In this document: piece after piece, positions 38,297 to 45,613 of the stretch | How the letters are laid out: each line of letters starts with the position of its first letter | How positions within the stretch are numbered: position 1 is the first letter of the stretch | Assembly: GCF_017315725.1 (NCBI RefSeq) | Contig: NZ_JAFLRG010000001.1 | Location: forward strand, 3,038,001 to 3,102,000 | Origin: Trinickia acidisoli | GTDB taxonomy: Bacteria > Pseudomonadota > Gammaproteobacteria > Burkholderiales > Burkholderiaceae | Length of the DNA: 64,000 nt | Direction: 5' to 3' | Program-made: the position numbers and the translations under genes | Notes under the pieces: generated by a model | Seen by the model: the letters and a program-made list of their open reading frames with translations, nothing else | The model's database searches: none | Told to the model about the DNA's origin: nothing

Positions 38297-38715
38297 GCCT
38301 TGAGGATCTGATCTATCGAAACCGGAAACGGAAGGTTGCGACTGCGACACCTGCGACACATGAGGCGAGAAACAAGCTAACTGTCGCAAGTGTCACAACT
38401 GTCGCTGTCGCAAAGTCCAAAAATCGCGAAGCCGCGAACGACCCGGCGAGCATCCCCGCCGATTGCATCGGAGCCTTGCAATCTGCGGACGGCGGCCTGT
38501 ATCTGCCGTGGGGGCCATACCTGTCTCCAGATGACGCGCGGCGGATGCGTGCGGAACTGGTCGGCATGATCGAAGCATTAGCGGATTTGGAGTGCTGGCC
38601 TTGGGCGTATCGTGACGAGGTGCTTACCGCTGCTGTGCGCGGGCCGCTGTCGGCCCTGATGCCTGACCTGCACCACTTCACCGGGCGGCTTACGGCGGCG
38701 CGTGCTGTTCGGTAA
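38293..38715 (+). CDS. Hypothetical island protein
   Basis: A 140-residue protein that I do not recognise. The first 55 residues are Lys/Ala/Thr-rich and likely disordered. The rest is compact: GGLYLPWGPYLSPDDARRMRAELVGMIEALADLECWPWAYRDEVL and a helical end with LMPDLHHFTGRL. The start overlaps the DUF3987 gene stop by four bases (ATGA), so it belongs to the replication operon and may be an accessory factor. Confidence 0.65.
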   Translation: MSLEDLIYRNRKRKVATATPATHEARNKLTVASVTTVAVAKSKNREAANDPASIPADCIGALQSADGGLYLPWGPYLSPDDARRMRAELVGMIEALADLECWPWAYRDEVLTAAVRGPLSALMPDLHHFTGRLTAARAVR

Positions 38716-39090
38716 AAGTTACGGACGGCAATCCAAAAAAAGGAAAGGTGTCGCGACGCACTGTTGAGAAATGCTAGGTTTTATTCAGAAATGTTAAGGC
38801 CGGCGCGTAGAATTTCAGGAGCAAGCGCACACGCCAGCATAAAGCCGAAATAATTCCGCAATTTCTTCGCACATTTCAAAATGGTCGCATTGCCTGCGAG
38901 CCTTGTGGCGCAAGGATTGCGGGTCCGACCTGCCGCGAGTTTCGGAACGGATTTCCTCGCAGATAAGTCCGAACGGCGAAATCGGCCCAATATCGAATTG
39001 TTGCGGAATCGGTAACGGCGATACGGTATGGTTACCGCGATGGTTGCCAGGGTTTCGGGGGTTTTGGAAACCGGTTAGCGCGGCGGTTAG
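38716..39090. other. Gap after the replication operon, cut by the IS
   Basis: No gene can be supported. Two imperfect direct repeats, GAGAAATGCTAGG (near 38766) and CAGAAATGTTAAG (near 38786), lie in the first part. The rest is moderately GC-rich and is interrupted at TTAG 39087-39090 by the IS5-type element. Possible reading frames run into the IS end and are not convincing. Confidence 0.35.
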
Positions 39091-40275
39091 GGAACCTCTG
39101 AACAGGTTCTGCTGATGCGTTGCCGATCGGCCGGAAGGGCCGATTTTTTTGGGGTGGGTCTGAAATACGCCCGATTTCCCGCTGATCCCGTGGCTTTTCG
39201 CCCCGGTGTGCGCCCGCTGGGCGTGCAGCGGACGCATCTTCCCCGCTTACGTCAGCATCGCTCGCCTCGCCAGATAGAGATTGGTCAGCCCGATCAAGGT
39301 GAACACTTGGGCCGCGTTCTTCGCCAGTCCCTTGTAGCGCACCTTGCTATAGCCGAATTGCCGCTTGATAACGCGAAACACATGCTCGACTCGGCTGCGA
39401 ATCGACGACATCTTCCGGTTGAACCGCTTGTTCGCCCCGGACAGCTTGTGCTGCGCGCTCGCTTTGAGCGACACGCCCCAGAACACGCCTGCCTGACGCG
39501 CCGCGCGCTTGATGCGATTATCGACGTAGCCTTTGTCGCCGAATACGGCCCGGTCGTCTTCGCGCAGCAGTTTGGGCAACTGGCTCACATCCGGCGCGTT
39601 GGCCGGCGTCACCGAGACCGTATGGACCAGTCCGCTGTCCACGTCTGCTCCCACATGAATCTTCATGCCGAAGAACCAGTTGTTGCCCTTTTTCGTCTGG
39701 TGCATCTGGGGATCGCGTTGCTTGCTCTCGTTCTTGGTCGACGGCGGTGCATGAATGATCGTCGCATCGACCATCGTGCCGCCCTTGAGCAGCAGGCCCT
39801 TGCCCTCCAGCACCTCGTTGATCGTGTTCATGATCGCTGCCATCAACCGGTGCTGCTCCAGCAGGCGCCGAAACTTCAGGATCGTCGTTTCGTCCGGCAT
39901 CGACTCGTCGAACAGGTCCAGCTTCGCGAACGCCCGCATGCACGGCACGTCATAGAGCGTGTCTTCCATGCCCGGATCGGACAAGTTGAACCATTGCTGC
40001 ATGAAGTAAATGCGCAGCATCGTTTCCAAGCCGCGCGGCCGGCGACCTCGGCCCGCTTTCGGGTAGTGCGGTTCGATCAATGCAATCAGCTTCGCCCACG
40101 GCACCACCTGCTCCATCTCTTCGAGGAACCGCTCGCGCTTGGTCCTGCGTTTCTTGCCCGTCTCGGCCAGCGTTGCAAAGCTGATCTGCTTCATCGTCCT
40201 TCTTGTTCTTGGTTCGTTCGTGTCGGCGAGCATCTTACCCACAAGCCCCCGGGTCGTCACTTGATCAGAGGTTCC
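39091..40275 (-). mobile_element. IS5-family insertion sequence, copy 1
   Basis: A complete 1,185-base element. Ends are GGAACCTCTGAACA (39091-39104) and TGATCAGAGGTTCC (40262-40275), 14-base inverted repeats with one mismatch. It is flanked by a 4-base target duplication TTAG (39087-39090 and 40276-40279), the CTAR target typical of the IS5 subgroup. The same element lies inverted at 43537-44721, with an identical transposase, so movement was recent. It interrupts the tRNA-Arg island. Confidence 0.93.
39247..40194 (-). CDS. IS5-family transposase, copy 1
   Basis: A 315-residue DDE transposase that cuts and joins the IS ends. The triad residues are visible: Asp in GTMVDATII, Asp in VFGDKGYVDN and Glu in RSRVEHVFRVIKRQFGY. 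The N-terminal DUF772 segment contains GLETMLRIYFMQQWF. ATG 40194 follows AGAAGGACG; an in-frame GTG at 40260 is less likely. Intact and probably active. Confidence 0.93.
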   Translation of the reverse strand: MKQISFATLAETGKKRRTKRERFLEEMEQVVPWAKLIALIEPHYPKAGRGRRPRGLETMLRIYFMQQWFNLSDPGMEDTLYDVPCMRAFAKLDLFDESMPDETTILKFRRLLEQHRLMAAIMNTINEVLEGKGLLLKGGTMVDATIIHAPPSTKNESKQRDPQMHQTKKGNNWFFGMKIHVGADVDSGLVHTVSVTPANAPDVSQLPKLLREDDRAVFGDKGYVDNRIKRAARQAGVFWGVSLKASAQHKLSGANKRFNRKMSSIRSRVEHVFRVIKRQFGYSKVRYKGLAKNAAQVFTLIGLTNLYLARRAMLT

Positions 40276-40414
40276 TTAGTGCAGAAAGTCAACGACAACG
40301 ACAATATTTTCCGGCCAAAAAAGGCGGAAAGTAGCAGTAGCAGGCGGCGCCCCTGCGGCACAAAAAAACAAGTCGCCGGGAAAGTTTCAGGCTGTCGGGC
40401 CAAATTCATTTCGA

Positions 40415-40672
40415 TCATTCAGCCGAATCCAGTCTCTTCTGGAGTTGGTCTACGCGCTTTTCTAGGCGTCGGATCCGGTCAATGAGGTGGCCAATGACGC
40501 CACCAGCAACACCGGAGACGAACACCCAGAAAATGCTTTTATCTCCCGACGTGATTGACTTGCCGATTGAAACGAAGAAGAGGATGAAGCAACTGAGCAT
40601 GGCAAGAATCGCCAGCGGGAAGCCGAGACCGAACTTGATGTCGTCCCAGAGTGAGTGGTCGTCGCGTTTCAT
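40415..40672 (-). CDS. Small membrane protein with C-terminal coiled coil
   Basis: An 85-residue protein with two membrane helices (about 15-36 and 46-63) and a charged C-terminal tail, IDRIRRLEKRVDQLQKRLDSAE, with heptad-like leucines. It is last in a leftward set of three membrane-protein genes near the island's right end. I recognise no family. Size and topology would fit a holin-like protein or a partner of the two upstream membrane proteins, but neither is shown. Confidence 0.6.
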   Translation of the reverse strand: MKRDDHSLWDDIKFGLGFPLAILAMLSCFILFFVSIGKSITSGDKSIFWVFVSGVAGGVIGHLIDRIRRLEKRVDQLQKRLDSAE

Positions 40673-40709
40673 TTGTCAAATGCCCCCTATGCGCTTGAGC
40701 CTTCGGTTC

Positions 40710-40847
40710 TCAACGTCCAAACCAAGCGTTGAGGCCGATGATGGCCGCGAGGAAAAGTCCCCACGGCCACGGAACGAAGATCACCGAACACAAAATGAGG
40801 GTGAGGATGATCAGGAATTCGGTAAGGGTGCTCACCCCTTCATCCAT
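40710..40847 (-). CDS. 45-residue membrane protein
   Basis: A very short protein (MDEGVSTLTEFLIIL...) with one long or two closely packed hydrophobic helices, TEFLIILTLILCSVIFVPW then WGLFLAAIIGLNAWFG. ATG 40847 lies eight bases inside the end of the 200-residue upstream gene, implying translational coupling. An in-frame GTG four codons later is an alternative start. Middle member of the three-gene membrane set. Function unknown. Confidence 0.5.
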   Translation of the reverse strand: MDEGVSTLTEFLIILTLILCSVIFVPWPWGLFLAAIIGLNAWFGR

Positions 40848-41442
40848 TTCGGCTTCTGAACCCGCGTATGACCCAGGCAACCATCGAGCCGAGGACGTAC
40901 AGAAAGGCCAGAGGAGCCGTGTAGAGGCCCGCAAACACTTCGCCCGCGTGAACCGTGCTCTCTGTCTCAGCCCGGCTGATCGTTTCTGCCTCAGTCTTCC
41001 GAAACGCCTTGTAGGCCTCTACGGTGGCGGCTTCGGAATAGCCGGGCGGCATATCAATCTCCTTTCCGTCAGGCATATTCAGCACAATCGGATCGTTGAT
41101 CCACGGTTGCTTAGTCGAGTCCGTCGCTAGCTTGACGGACGACGGACCAGAAGCAACCGAATCAAATTGATCGAACGGATTGTTGCCTCCGACTTTGCGT
41201 GTCGGCAAGTCATCGTCTGGAACGACATTAGAGGTCCCTGCGCTCGCAGAAGTTGAGGGAGACTGCTGCGATGCCGGCGGCTTTGGCATAACGCCCTTGT
41301 AATAGGGTCGCAATGTATCGAACTGGACGTTTTCGACCGGTACCGATGCGCCGGGCTTCATCAGCCAGACGACTATCGAAGCCGGGAAGAGCCAGAGAAA
41401 GCACACAAGCAGGAAAAGTCGCCGCCAGCCATTCAGGATCAT
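40840..41442 (-). CDS. Two-helix membrane protein with periplasmic domain
   Basis: A 200-residue protein that I do not recognise. It has an N-terminal helix (about 8-27, FLLVCFLWLFPASIVVWLM), a 140-residue periplasmic-type region with a Ser/Pro-rich linker followed by DPIVLNMPDGKEIDMPPGYSE, and a C-terminal helix (about 174-194) with a basic tail (RGFRSRNG). AAGGTGG lies ahead of ATG 41442; upstream in-frame starts lack support. It heads the leftward cargo operon next to the island's right arm repeats. Confidence 0.6.
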   Translation of the reverse strand: MILNGWRRLFLLVCFLWLFPASIVVWLMKPGASVPVENVQFDTLRPYYKGVMPKPPASQQSPSTSASAGTSNVVPDDDLPTRKVGGNNPFDQFDSVASGPSSVKLATDSTKQPWINDPIVLNMPDGKEIDMPPGYSEAATVEAYKAFRKTEAETISRAETESTVHAGEVFAGLYTAPLAFLYVLGSMVAWVIRGFRSRNG

Positions 41443-41560
41443 TGCTTGCCACCTTTCGGGTTGTTGTTCGCCAAAAGAATACACGCCTGTCTCTATGATG
41501 GCGCGGCCCGTGACGGCCGCCGATTCTTTTGCCCTGAAAAGGTGGCAGCAAGGCGAGTGC

Positions 41561-41579
41561 GGGGGTATTTTTGGGGGTA
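41561..41579. repeat. Right arm-type repeats of the island
   Basis: GGGGGTA at 41561-41567 and 41573-41579, the same heptamer as beside the integrase gene, 60-80 bases inside the proposed right attachment site. This mirrored placement supports the island boundary. Confidence 0.6.
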
Positions 41580-41642
41580 TCAGGAAGCGTGCCTGAGCAC
41601 CAGAGCAATTACTGATAAGGCTAGCCGACGATAATGTGAATT

Positions 41643-41655
41643 CTGTCGGGGACCA
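41643..41655. repeat. Candidate right attachment site (tRNA 3' end copy)
   Basis: CTGTCGGGGACCA matches the tRNA-Arg 3' end CTGTCGGGGGGACCA (33666-33680) except for two missing G. Because of that gap it is an imperfect duplication. Support comes from the nearby arm repeats and from the hairpin that follows. Confidence 0.5.
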
Positions 41656-41690
41656 GAGACACGTCAAAGTTGCGCCAGGTTTCAAAAGAA

Positions 41691-41717
41691 CCCCCGCCGG
41701 GCTTGGCCTCGCGGGGG
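41691..41717 (+). terminator. GC-rich hairpin beyond the island's right end
   Basis: Stem CCCCCGC (41691-41697) / GCGGGGG (41711-41717) with a 13-base loop. It resembles the terminator after the tRNA (33719-33742) and may be the original downstream terminator displaced by the insertion. No T-run follows. Confidence 0.4.
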
Positions 41718-41728
41718 ACTTCCCATTG

Positions 41729-41888
41729 CGTTATACACATCTTTTGCCTAGTTTTTGAGCATACTGCCCGGAAGCCCTTGATACAAGGACTTCGAGGATT
41801 TGACGCCCGCTCGGAGCAGTGCACAGGCAGCGCCAGCCCATCGTCGTAACCCATTGATTCTTATAGGGGGCAAGAGATGTGTATAACG
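41729..41888. repeat. Perfect 14-base inverted repeat pair
   Basis: CGTTATACACATCT (41729-41742) and AGATGTGTATAACG (41875-41888) are exact reverse complements 132 bases apart. Each contains TTATACACA, a DnaA-box-like sequence, and TTATACACATCT, which equals part of an IS50 end. The right arm abuts the IS30-like transposase fragment. It may mark the ends of a small element or a deletion junction. Confidence 0.55.
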
Positions 41889-42025
41889 ATATGGGGATTC
41901 CCACCGTCACGCAGATCCAGTTCAACGACATCGCCAAACTGCTCAATGGTCAGCCTCGTCGGGCGCTGGACTGGGACACCCCTGAAAAAGCGATGGCCAA
42001 GGAATTGAAAAAATCGATTAACTAA
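41888..42025 (+). pseudogene. 3' fragment of an IS30-family transposase
   Basis: An open stretch of 45 codons reads DMGIPTVTQIQFNDIAKLLN and then QPRRALDWDTPEKAMA before a TAA at 42023-42025. The order 'LN-x-RPR-x-LxW-x-TP' is the hallmark of IS30-type transposase C-termini. Just past the stop, another frame reads AALDS-stop, the usual family ending, so a late frameshift is likely. No N-terminal or catalytic part remains. Confidence 0.7.
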
Positions 42026-42145
42026 CCGCCGCACTTGACTCTTGAGATCACGAACATATATTAAATACCAATATTATACGGATCGTGTTTCGATGAAAAC
42101 GACCTTTCTTTCCAAAGATACCACTCGCGAGCCTCACTTCGAAAT

Positions 42146-42415
42146 TTAAAATGGAATATCATCAGTCCATTCATCTTTTGGCGGTGCTGACAGAAACGGG
42201 GTTCCATCATAAAGTACGACAGCGGGGTTGTCCGGATCTGCTTTTTCCACCAATTCTTCGGCCAATTTCTTTTGCCAATTTTCGGGGAATCCGGAAATTC
42301 TCTCAATCAACGCCGCTCGCACGTTATATTCATCAGAATCGACACAGGCACAAATTGCCAACACACAGTCATCGATTTGATCAGCATCAACAATAATTTT
42401 CGGCAAATACGCCAC
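42146..42415 (-). CDS. Hypothetical 89-residue protein
   Basis: A small acidic protein I do not recognise: KIIVDADQIDDCVLAICACVDSDEYNV, a helical middle (NWQKKLAEELVEKADPDNP) and an acidic end (DEWTDDIPF). The start is a GTG with a weak ribosome-binding site. It lies 39 bases after the broken Ymh-like gene on the same strand, in A+T-richer DNA, and was probably acquired with it. No domain assignment. Confidence 0.5.
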   Translation of the reverse strand: MAYLPKIIVDADQIDDCVLAICACVDSDEYNVRAALIERISGFPENWQKKLAEELVEKADPDNPAVVLYDGTPFLSAPPKDEWTDDIPF

Positions 42416-42454
42416 AAAATACTTCGCAGCGTAATGAGATTTTTCCGCAGATGA

Positions 42455-43320
42455 TCAAAACAACGACATCAGAGCTGCAGCAGCTTCGCGTCGCAGCACA
42501 AAATACTCGAGAAATGAATTTACCCAAGTCCCCAATGCCCCAGAAATGCCATCTACCCCTGTAATCGCCCCTTCTTTGATGCTGTCTATCAATTTATTTT
42601 CGATTCTTGGTCTTGGCAATTCATAAAGCGAATTCCAAAGAGTAGGCTTAATCATCTGCAAGGCACTGCGAATCTCCGCCTCCTTCGTAACAGTTTTCAA
42701 ATCCTCTGATACCACTGAGAGGTAGCCAGCCAGTTGGTTGGGCGTTAGCCCGTTCAGCAAAGCAATGACAACATTTCGAAGCTTTCTTAGGTCAAACTCT
42801 TTGCGGCGCCGGTACAGGGCGACCAGCATCTCCCCCTTCCGCAAGGCAGGGATTTCCGCAGTAAAGAGTTCCGCGTATCTCCCTGAACTGACAAAGTGCT
42901 CGTCCGAAATTCCATTAAAGAACGATTCAACAGTAAAGGCCAATTTGGACGCGTTGAGCACCGTAGCAAGGTAACCTATGAAATAATTATTGAATCAGCC
43001 ACCTCCTGCGTATCTACCATCGAGTCGTGACTTCTTGGATTGCGTATACCAAGGTATATTCCTCTGAGAATTTGCTCAATACCACGTTGAGTATTTCTCT
43101 CATTTTCTGTTTCTAAAGCGTTGACTCTCAACTTCGGCGTCTCGCCGCCCAAGGCCTGACCGACAAGCGTTGCCCCATCTCCATCTACACCCGCCCGCTC
43201 TCGAAGTATTGAACTCAGATGGAATGTAGCATCAGGAATGGCGTGCGAAAAATTCTTTGCTCCGTATGCGCTGGCAATTGCTTCCCAAAGCGATGTTGGG
43301 ATATGCGCCTGCAAGTTCAT
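42455..43320 (-). pseudogene. Ymh-like (TIGR02391) gene, split by a frameshift
   Basis: The 5' part (43320-42976, 114 codons) reads HLSSILRERAGVDGDGATLVGQALGG, TENERNTQRGIEQILRG and GIRNPRSHD, the Ymh-family core with an R-x4-H motif (RNPRSH) like that of HEPN RNases. It stops at a TAG at 42978. One extra T near 42980 would join it to the 3' part (to 42455), which continues GYLATVLNASKLAFTVESFF and ends in a helical domain. The joined protein would be about 290 residues, normal for the family. Single-base loss, recoding or a sequencing error are all possible. Confidence 0.65.
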
Positions 43321-43536
43321 GATGTTTTTGATCCAGGGTTGTAGATCTTCTTGATCCTATGCAGCAGAGCTTATTAGCGCGCGGTCTACCTCAAATTATT
43401 TTAATCTGCGCAAATAATCACCGAAGCTCGCGGAGGCTATAAAATTTGACGAGCATTCGTCAGCGCGACCCGACCTCTGCCTGGTCAGCCACCTATGCGC
43501 GATACCGCAGATGATCGAAGGAAGCATCGAAGCTAA

Positions 43537-44721
43537 GGAACCTCTGATCAAGTGACGACCCGGGGGCTTGTGGGTAAGATGCTCGCCGACACGAACGAAC
43601 CAAGAACAAGAAGGACGATGAAGCAGATCAGCTTTGCAACGCTGGCCGAGACGGGCAAGAAACGCAGGACCAAGCGCGAGCGGTTCCTCGAAGAGATGGA
43701 GCAGGTGGTGCCGTGGGCGAAGCTGATTGCATTGATCGAACCGCACTACCCGAAAGCGGGCCGAGGTCGCCGGCCGCGCGGCTTGGAAACGATGCTGCGC
43801 ATTTACTTCATGCAGCAATGGTTCAACTTGTCCGATCCGGGCATGGAAGACACGCTCTATGACGTGCCGTGCATGCGGGCGTTCGCGAAGCTGGACCTGT
43901 TCGACGAGTCGATGCCGGACGAAACGACGATCCTGAAGTTTCGGCGCCTGCTGGAGCAGCACCGGTTGATGGCAGCGATCATGAACACGATCAACGAGGT
44001 GCTGGAGGGCAAGGGCCTGCTGCTCAAGGGCGGCACGATGGTCGATGCGACGATCATTCATGCACCGCCGTCGACCAAGAACGAGAGCAAGCAACGCGAT
44101 CCCCAGATGCACCAGACGAAAAAGGGCAACAACTGGTTCTTCGGCATGAAGATTCATGTGGGAGCAGACGTGGACAGCGGACTGGTCCATACGGTCTCGG
44201 TGACGCCGGCCAACGCGCCGGATGTGAGCCAGTTGCCCAAACTGCTGCGCGAAGACGACCGGGCCGTATTCGGCGACAAAGGCTACGTCGATAATCGCAT
44301 CAAGCGCGCGGCGCGTCAGGCAGGCGTGTTCTGGGGCGTGTCGCTCAAAGCGAGCGCGCAGCACAAGCTGTCCGGGGCGAACAAGCGGTTCAACCGGAAG
44401 ATGTCGTCGATTCGCAGCCGAGTCGAGCATGTGTTTCGCGTTATCAAGCGGCAATTCGGCTATAGCAAGGTGCGCTACAAGGGACTGGCGAAGAACGCGG
44501 CCCAAGTGTTCACCTTGATCGGGCTGACCAATCTCTATCTGGCGAGGCGAGCGATGCTGACGTAAGCGGGGAAGATGCGTCCGCTGCACGCCCAGCGGGC
44601 GCACACCGGGGCGAAAAGCCACGGGATCAGCGGGAAATCGGGCGTATTTCAGACCCACCCCAAAAAAATCGGCCCTTCCGGCCGATCGGCAACGCATCAG
44701 CAGAACCTGTTCAGAGGTTCC
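43537..44721 (+). mobile_element. IS5-family insertion sequence, copy 2
   Basis: The same 1,185-base element as copy 1, in opposite orientation: ends GGAACCTCTGATCA (43537-43550) and TGTTCAGAGGTTCC (44708-44721), flanked by CTAA at 43533-43536 and 44722-44725. Its own target duplication shows an independent insertion rather than one arm of a composite transposon. Confidence 0.93.
43618..44565 (+). CDS. IS5-family transposase, copy 2
   Basis: A 315-residue DDE transposase identical in sequence to that of copy 1, with the same Asp (VDATII), Asp (GDKGYVDN) and Glu (RVEHVFR) residues. ATG 43618 follows AGAAGGACG. Intact and probably functional; the two copies could recombine and invert the 3.3 kb between them. 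Confidence 0.93.
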   Translation: MKQISFATLAETGKKRRTKRERFLEEMEQVVPWAKLIALIEPHYPKAGRGRRPRGLETMLRIYFMQQWFNLSDPGMEDTLYDVPCMRAFAKLDLFDESMPDETTILKFRRLLEQHRLMAAIMNTINEVLEGKGLLLKGGTMVDATIIHAPPSTKNESKQRDPQMHQTKKGNNWFFGMKIHVGADVDSGLVHTVSVTPANAPDVSQLPKLLREDDRAVFGDKGYVDNRIKRAARQAGVFWGVSLKASAQHKLSGANKRFNRKMSSIRSRVEHVFRVIKRQFGYSKVRYKGLAKNAAQVFTLIGLTNLYLARRAMLT

Positions 44722-44936
44722 CTAACGGACTCTGTTGAAGCTTAGGTTGTTTTGAGGCTATTTTTCCCACGCCAATTCTCGCCCTGTCATCGGTATTGGT
44801 ATAAATTCTGCCAGGAATCAATGGTGCGGTGATTTGAGCGACCGCCGTGACAGAATTGTGTCAAATCGTCCGTTCCAGCAGTAGCGACAGGCCCAGGCGA
44901 CGTCAGCCACTCAGCCCTGAAGCGACCACATCGGCT

Positions 44937-45359
44937 TCACGTTCTTGAAATCCACGGGTTGAGAACCTGGATCCCGCCCGCTTCGTAGGGCGAGGTATCG
45001 CGGGACGCGACTATGAATCCCCGCGAAGCCGCAATGGCCGCGATATAGCCGTCCGGCGTCGGAAAGCCGCGACCGCCGTTTCTTGCCGTTGCAGCCAGTT
45101 CGGCATAGTGCCGTGCGGCGTCGACATCAAACGGCAGCACGCGTCCCTCGAATAGTCCGAGTAAGCCATCGAGTGCATGGGGCAGGAGGCTCTTACGCTT
45201 ACCGGTCGGCAGCGCCGCGATACCAAACAGCAACTCGGCCAACGTCACGCTCGACAAGTACAGGGTTTCAGCGGTTTGCTCATTGAGCCACGCCCGAACC
45301 GCTGCGTCCGGCGCCGGCTTCATCGCTTCGGAAACCACGTTGGTATCCAGAACGATCAT
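44937..45359 (-). CDS. vapC: PIN-domain toxin, VapC/FitB type
   Basis: A 140-residue PIN-domain ribonuclease of a type II toxin-antitoxin pair. The acidic metal-binding residues are in place: Asp5 (VLDTNVVSE), Glu42 (LAELLFG), Asp103 (TPDGYIAAIA) and Asp121 (ASRDTSPYE). The start overlaps the antitoxin stop by four bases, the usual VapBC layout. Likely targets are tRNA or rRNA, inferred from the family. Confidence 0.9.
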   Translation of the reverse strand: MIVLDTNVVSEAMKPAPDAAVRAWLNEQTAETLYLSSVTLAELLFGIAALPTGKRKSLLPHALDGLLGLFEGRVLPFDVDAARHYAELAATARNGGRGFPTPDGYIAAIAASRGFIVASRDTSPYEAGGIQVLNPWISRT

Positions 45360-45613
45360 TCAAACCTCATCGGCTCAGCCGATGTCTTGTCCTGTGGGTG
45401 GTCGAAGACCGCCAAGTCCTCATTCGTTAGGCCAACCTTGCGCCCTAGCGCCGCCAAAGCGTCCCCCAAACGGATACGTTTTTCCGGCTTCACCGCGCTT
45501 GAGAGAATGTCCCGGATCTCGGCCTCGGTGCTATGCCCGTGCTGCGCAGCACGGAGCCTCAGCGCACGATGAACCTCGTCCGGCACATTGCGTACAGTCA
45601 GAACCGCCATCAT
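45356..45613 (-). CDS. FitA/VapB-type antitoxin
   Basis: An 85-residue antitoxin with an N-terminal ribbon-helix-helix (VLTVRNVPDEVHRALRLRAAQHGHSTEAEIRDIL) and a C-terminal toxin-binding tail (GLTNEDLAVFDHPQDK). GGAG lies five bases before ATG 45613; the adjacent ATG 45610 is an equal candidate. The pair is expected to repress its own promoter. It lies just outside the second IS copy in accessory DNA. Confidence 0.85.
   Translation of the reverse strand: MMAVLTVRNVPDEVHRALRLRAAQHGHSTEAEIRDILSSAVKPEKRIRLGDALAALGRKVGLTNEDLAVFDHPQDKTSAEPMRFE

Larger units (their letters stand above)
33681..41655. mobile_element. Integrated satellite-like island at tRNA-Arg(CCT)
   Basis: A P4-type integrase gene lies just after the tRNA. 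Inside are an AlpA-like regulator, a split primase and uncharacterised genes; no capsid, tail, conjugation or partition genes are seen. Both ends carry GGGGGTA repeats (33784-33844 and 41561-41579), likely integrase arm sites. The right end has an imperfect copy of the tRNA 3' end (41643-41655) followed by a second CCCCGC/GCGGGG hairpin like the one after the tRNA. About 8 kb, including a 1,185-base IS. The left end is firm, the right end probable. Confidence 0.7.

Noticed and set aside
38815..39237. Leftward frame running from the island gap into the IS end
   Set aside because: It starts inside the IS terminal region, is rich in unusual residues and matches nothing known; probably chance.
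39115..40485. Long rightward frame across the first IS copy
   Set aside because: It is antisense to the transposase, and the same antisense frame appears at the second copy (43396-44697); it reflects codon bias, not a gene.
40276..43536. Composite transposon bounded by the two IS copies
   Set aside because: Each IS has its own 4-base target duplication and the flanks differ, so they inserted independently.
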